A DNA stretch of 37,611 nt from a virus, in IMG/VR virus record IMGVR_UViG_3300005289_000067, positions 1 to 37,611 of that record. One strand, given 5' to 3'. Shown here in pieces: positions 37,571-37,611 of this stretch. The position numbers and the translations under genes are program-made. The notes beneath the pieces are model-generated. The model made no database searches, was not told where the DNA came from, and saw only the letters and a program-made list of their open reading frames with translations. Every line of letters begins with the position of its first letter. Position 1 is the stretch's first letter.

Positions 37571-37611
37571 AAAACGCCTTGCATCTATTATTCATAGAGC
37601 AAGGCGTTTTT
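37571..37611. terminator. Bidirectional intrinsic terminator in host DNA
   Basis: AAAACGCCTTGC (37571-37582) pairs perfectly with GCAAGGCGTTTT (37599-37610). The stem is extended inside by TCTAT/ATAGA (37584-37588, 37594-37598). A's on one side and T's on the other let it work in both directions. It separates ssrS from a gene beyond the window. Confidence 0.85.

Noticed and set aside
1-37611. CRISPR arrays, insertion sequences and transposases
   Set aside because: I found no regularly spaced repeats of CRISPR type, no transposase-like protein and no terminal inverted repeats with target duplication.

Overview
The window is most of an integrated temperate tailed phage (prophage) with a long-tailed siphovirus gene order, followed at the right end by about 350 bases of host chromosome. 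The host is very probably an Acinetobacter, such as A. baumannii. DNA is AT-rich. The structural gene set (DUF1073-type portal, Mu F-like minor head protein, DUF2213 and DUF2184 head proteins, DUF2460/DUF2163/NlpC-P60/tip cassette), the phage-borne umuDC and the 6S RNA at the border all fit Acinetobacter prophages. This is judged by family recognition, not by a database search. The left phage end, with the repressor and recombination genes, lies outside the window.

Layout. 1-3.2 kb: rightward early operon with a CII-like regulator, an O-like initiator gene carrying iteron-like repeats, a small membrane protein, a PD-(D/E)XK-like nuclease and a Q-type antiterminator. 3.2-5.1 kb: late promoter and early terminator, then small accessory genes. 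5.1-17.3 kb: metallopeptidase, terminase, portal, head genes and tail assembly chaperones. A SIR2-family gene with its own promoter and terminator interrupts the head genes at 9.9-11.3 kb. 17.4-28 kb: a TM2-domain accessory gene, tape measure, distal tail and tip proteins, and an SGNH-hydrolase tail protein. 28-29 kb: holin and endolysin. 29.0-32.6 kb: a mosaic in which a lipoprotein-like/hairpin element, a leftward membrane-protein gene and a umuC 3' end occur twice in tandem; the first umuC end is only a remnant. 31.3-33.2 kb: leftward umuDC under a palindromic operator. 33.2-33.95 kb: about 750 bases without a convincing gene, holding two perfect DnaA boxes and several RNA-like hairpins. 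33.95-35.4 kb: leftward SRAP (abasic-site) protein and another membrane accessory gene. 35.75-37.1 kb: leftward tyrosine integrase. 37.26-37.44 kb: host 6S RNA gene (ssrS), whose 3' end faces the integrase and is the likely attachment region.

How it works together. The early operon ends in a Q-like gene directly before an extended -10 promoter and a terminator, as in lambdoid phages. Fourteen intrinsic terminators are scattered through the late region and four of them lie inside coding sequences, so late expression must depend on processive antitermination. Decoding and start-site devices are also visible: a probable -1 frameshift between the tail chaperones and a nested scaffold start inside the DUF2213 protease gene. 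Accessory genes (SIR2, four membrane-anchored helical proteins, the TM2 protein) sit between functional modules, often with their own promoters, and are candidates for superinfection exclusion or phage defence. The umuDC and SRAP genes add DNA-damage functions.
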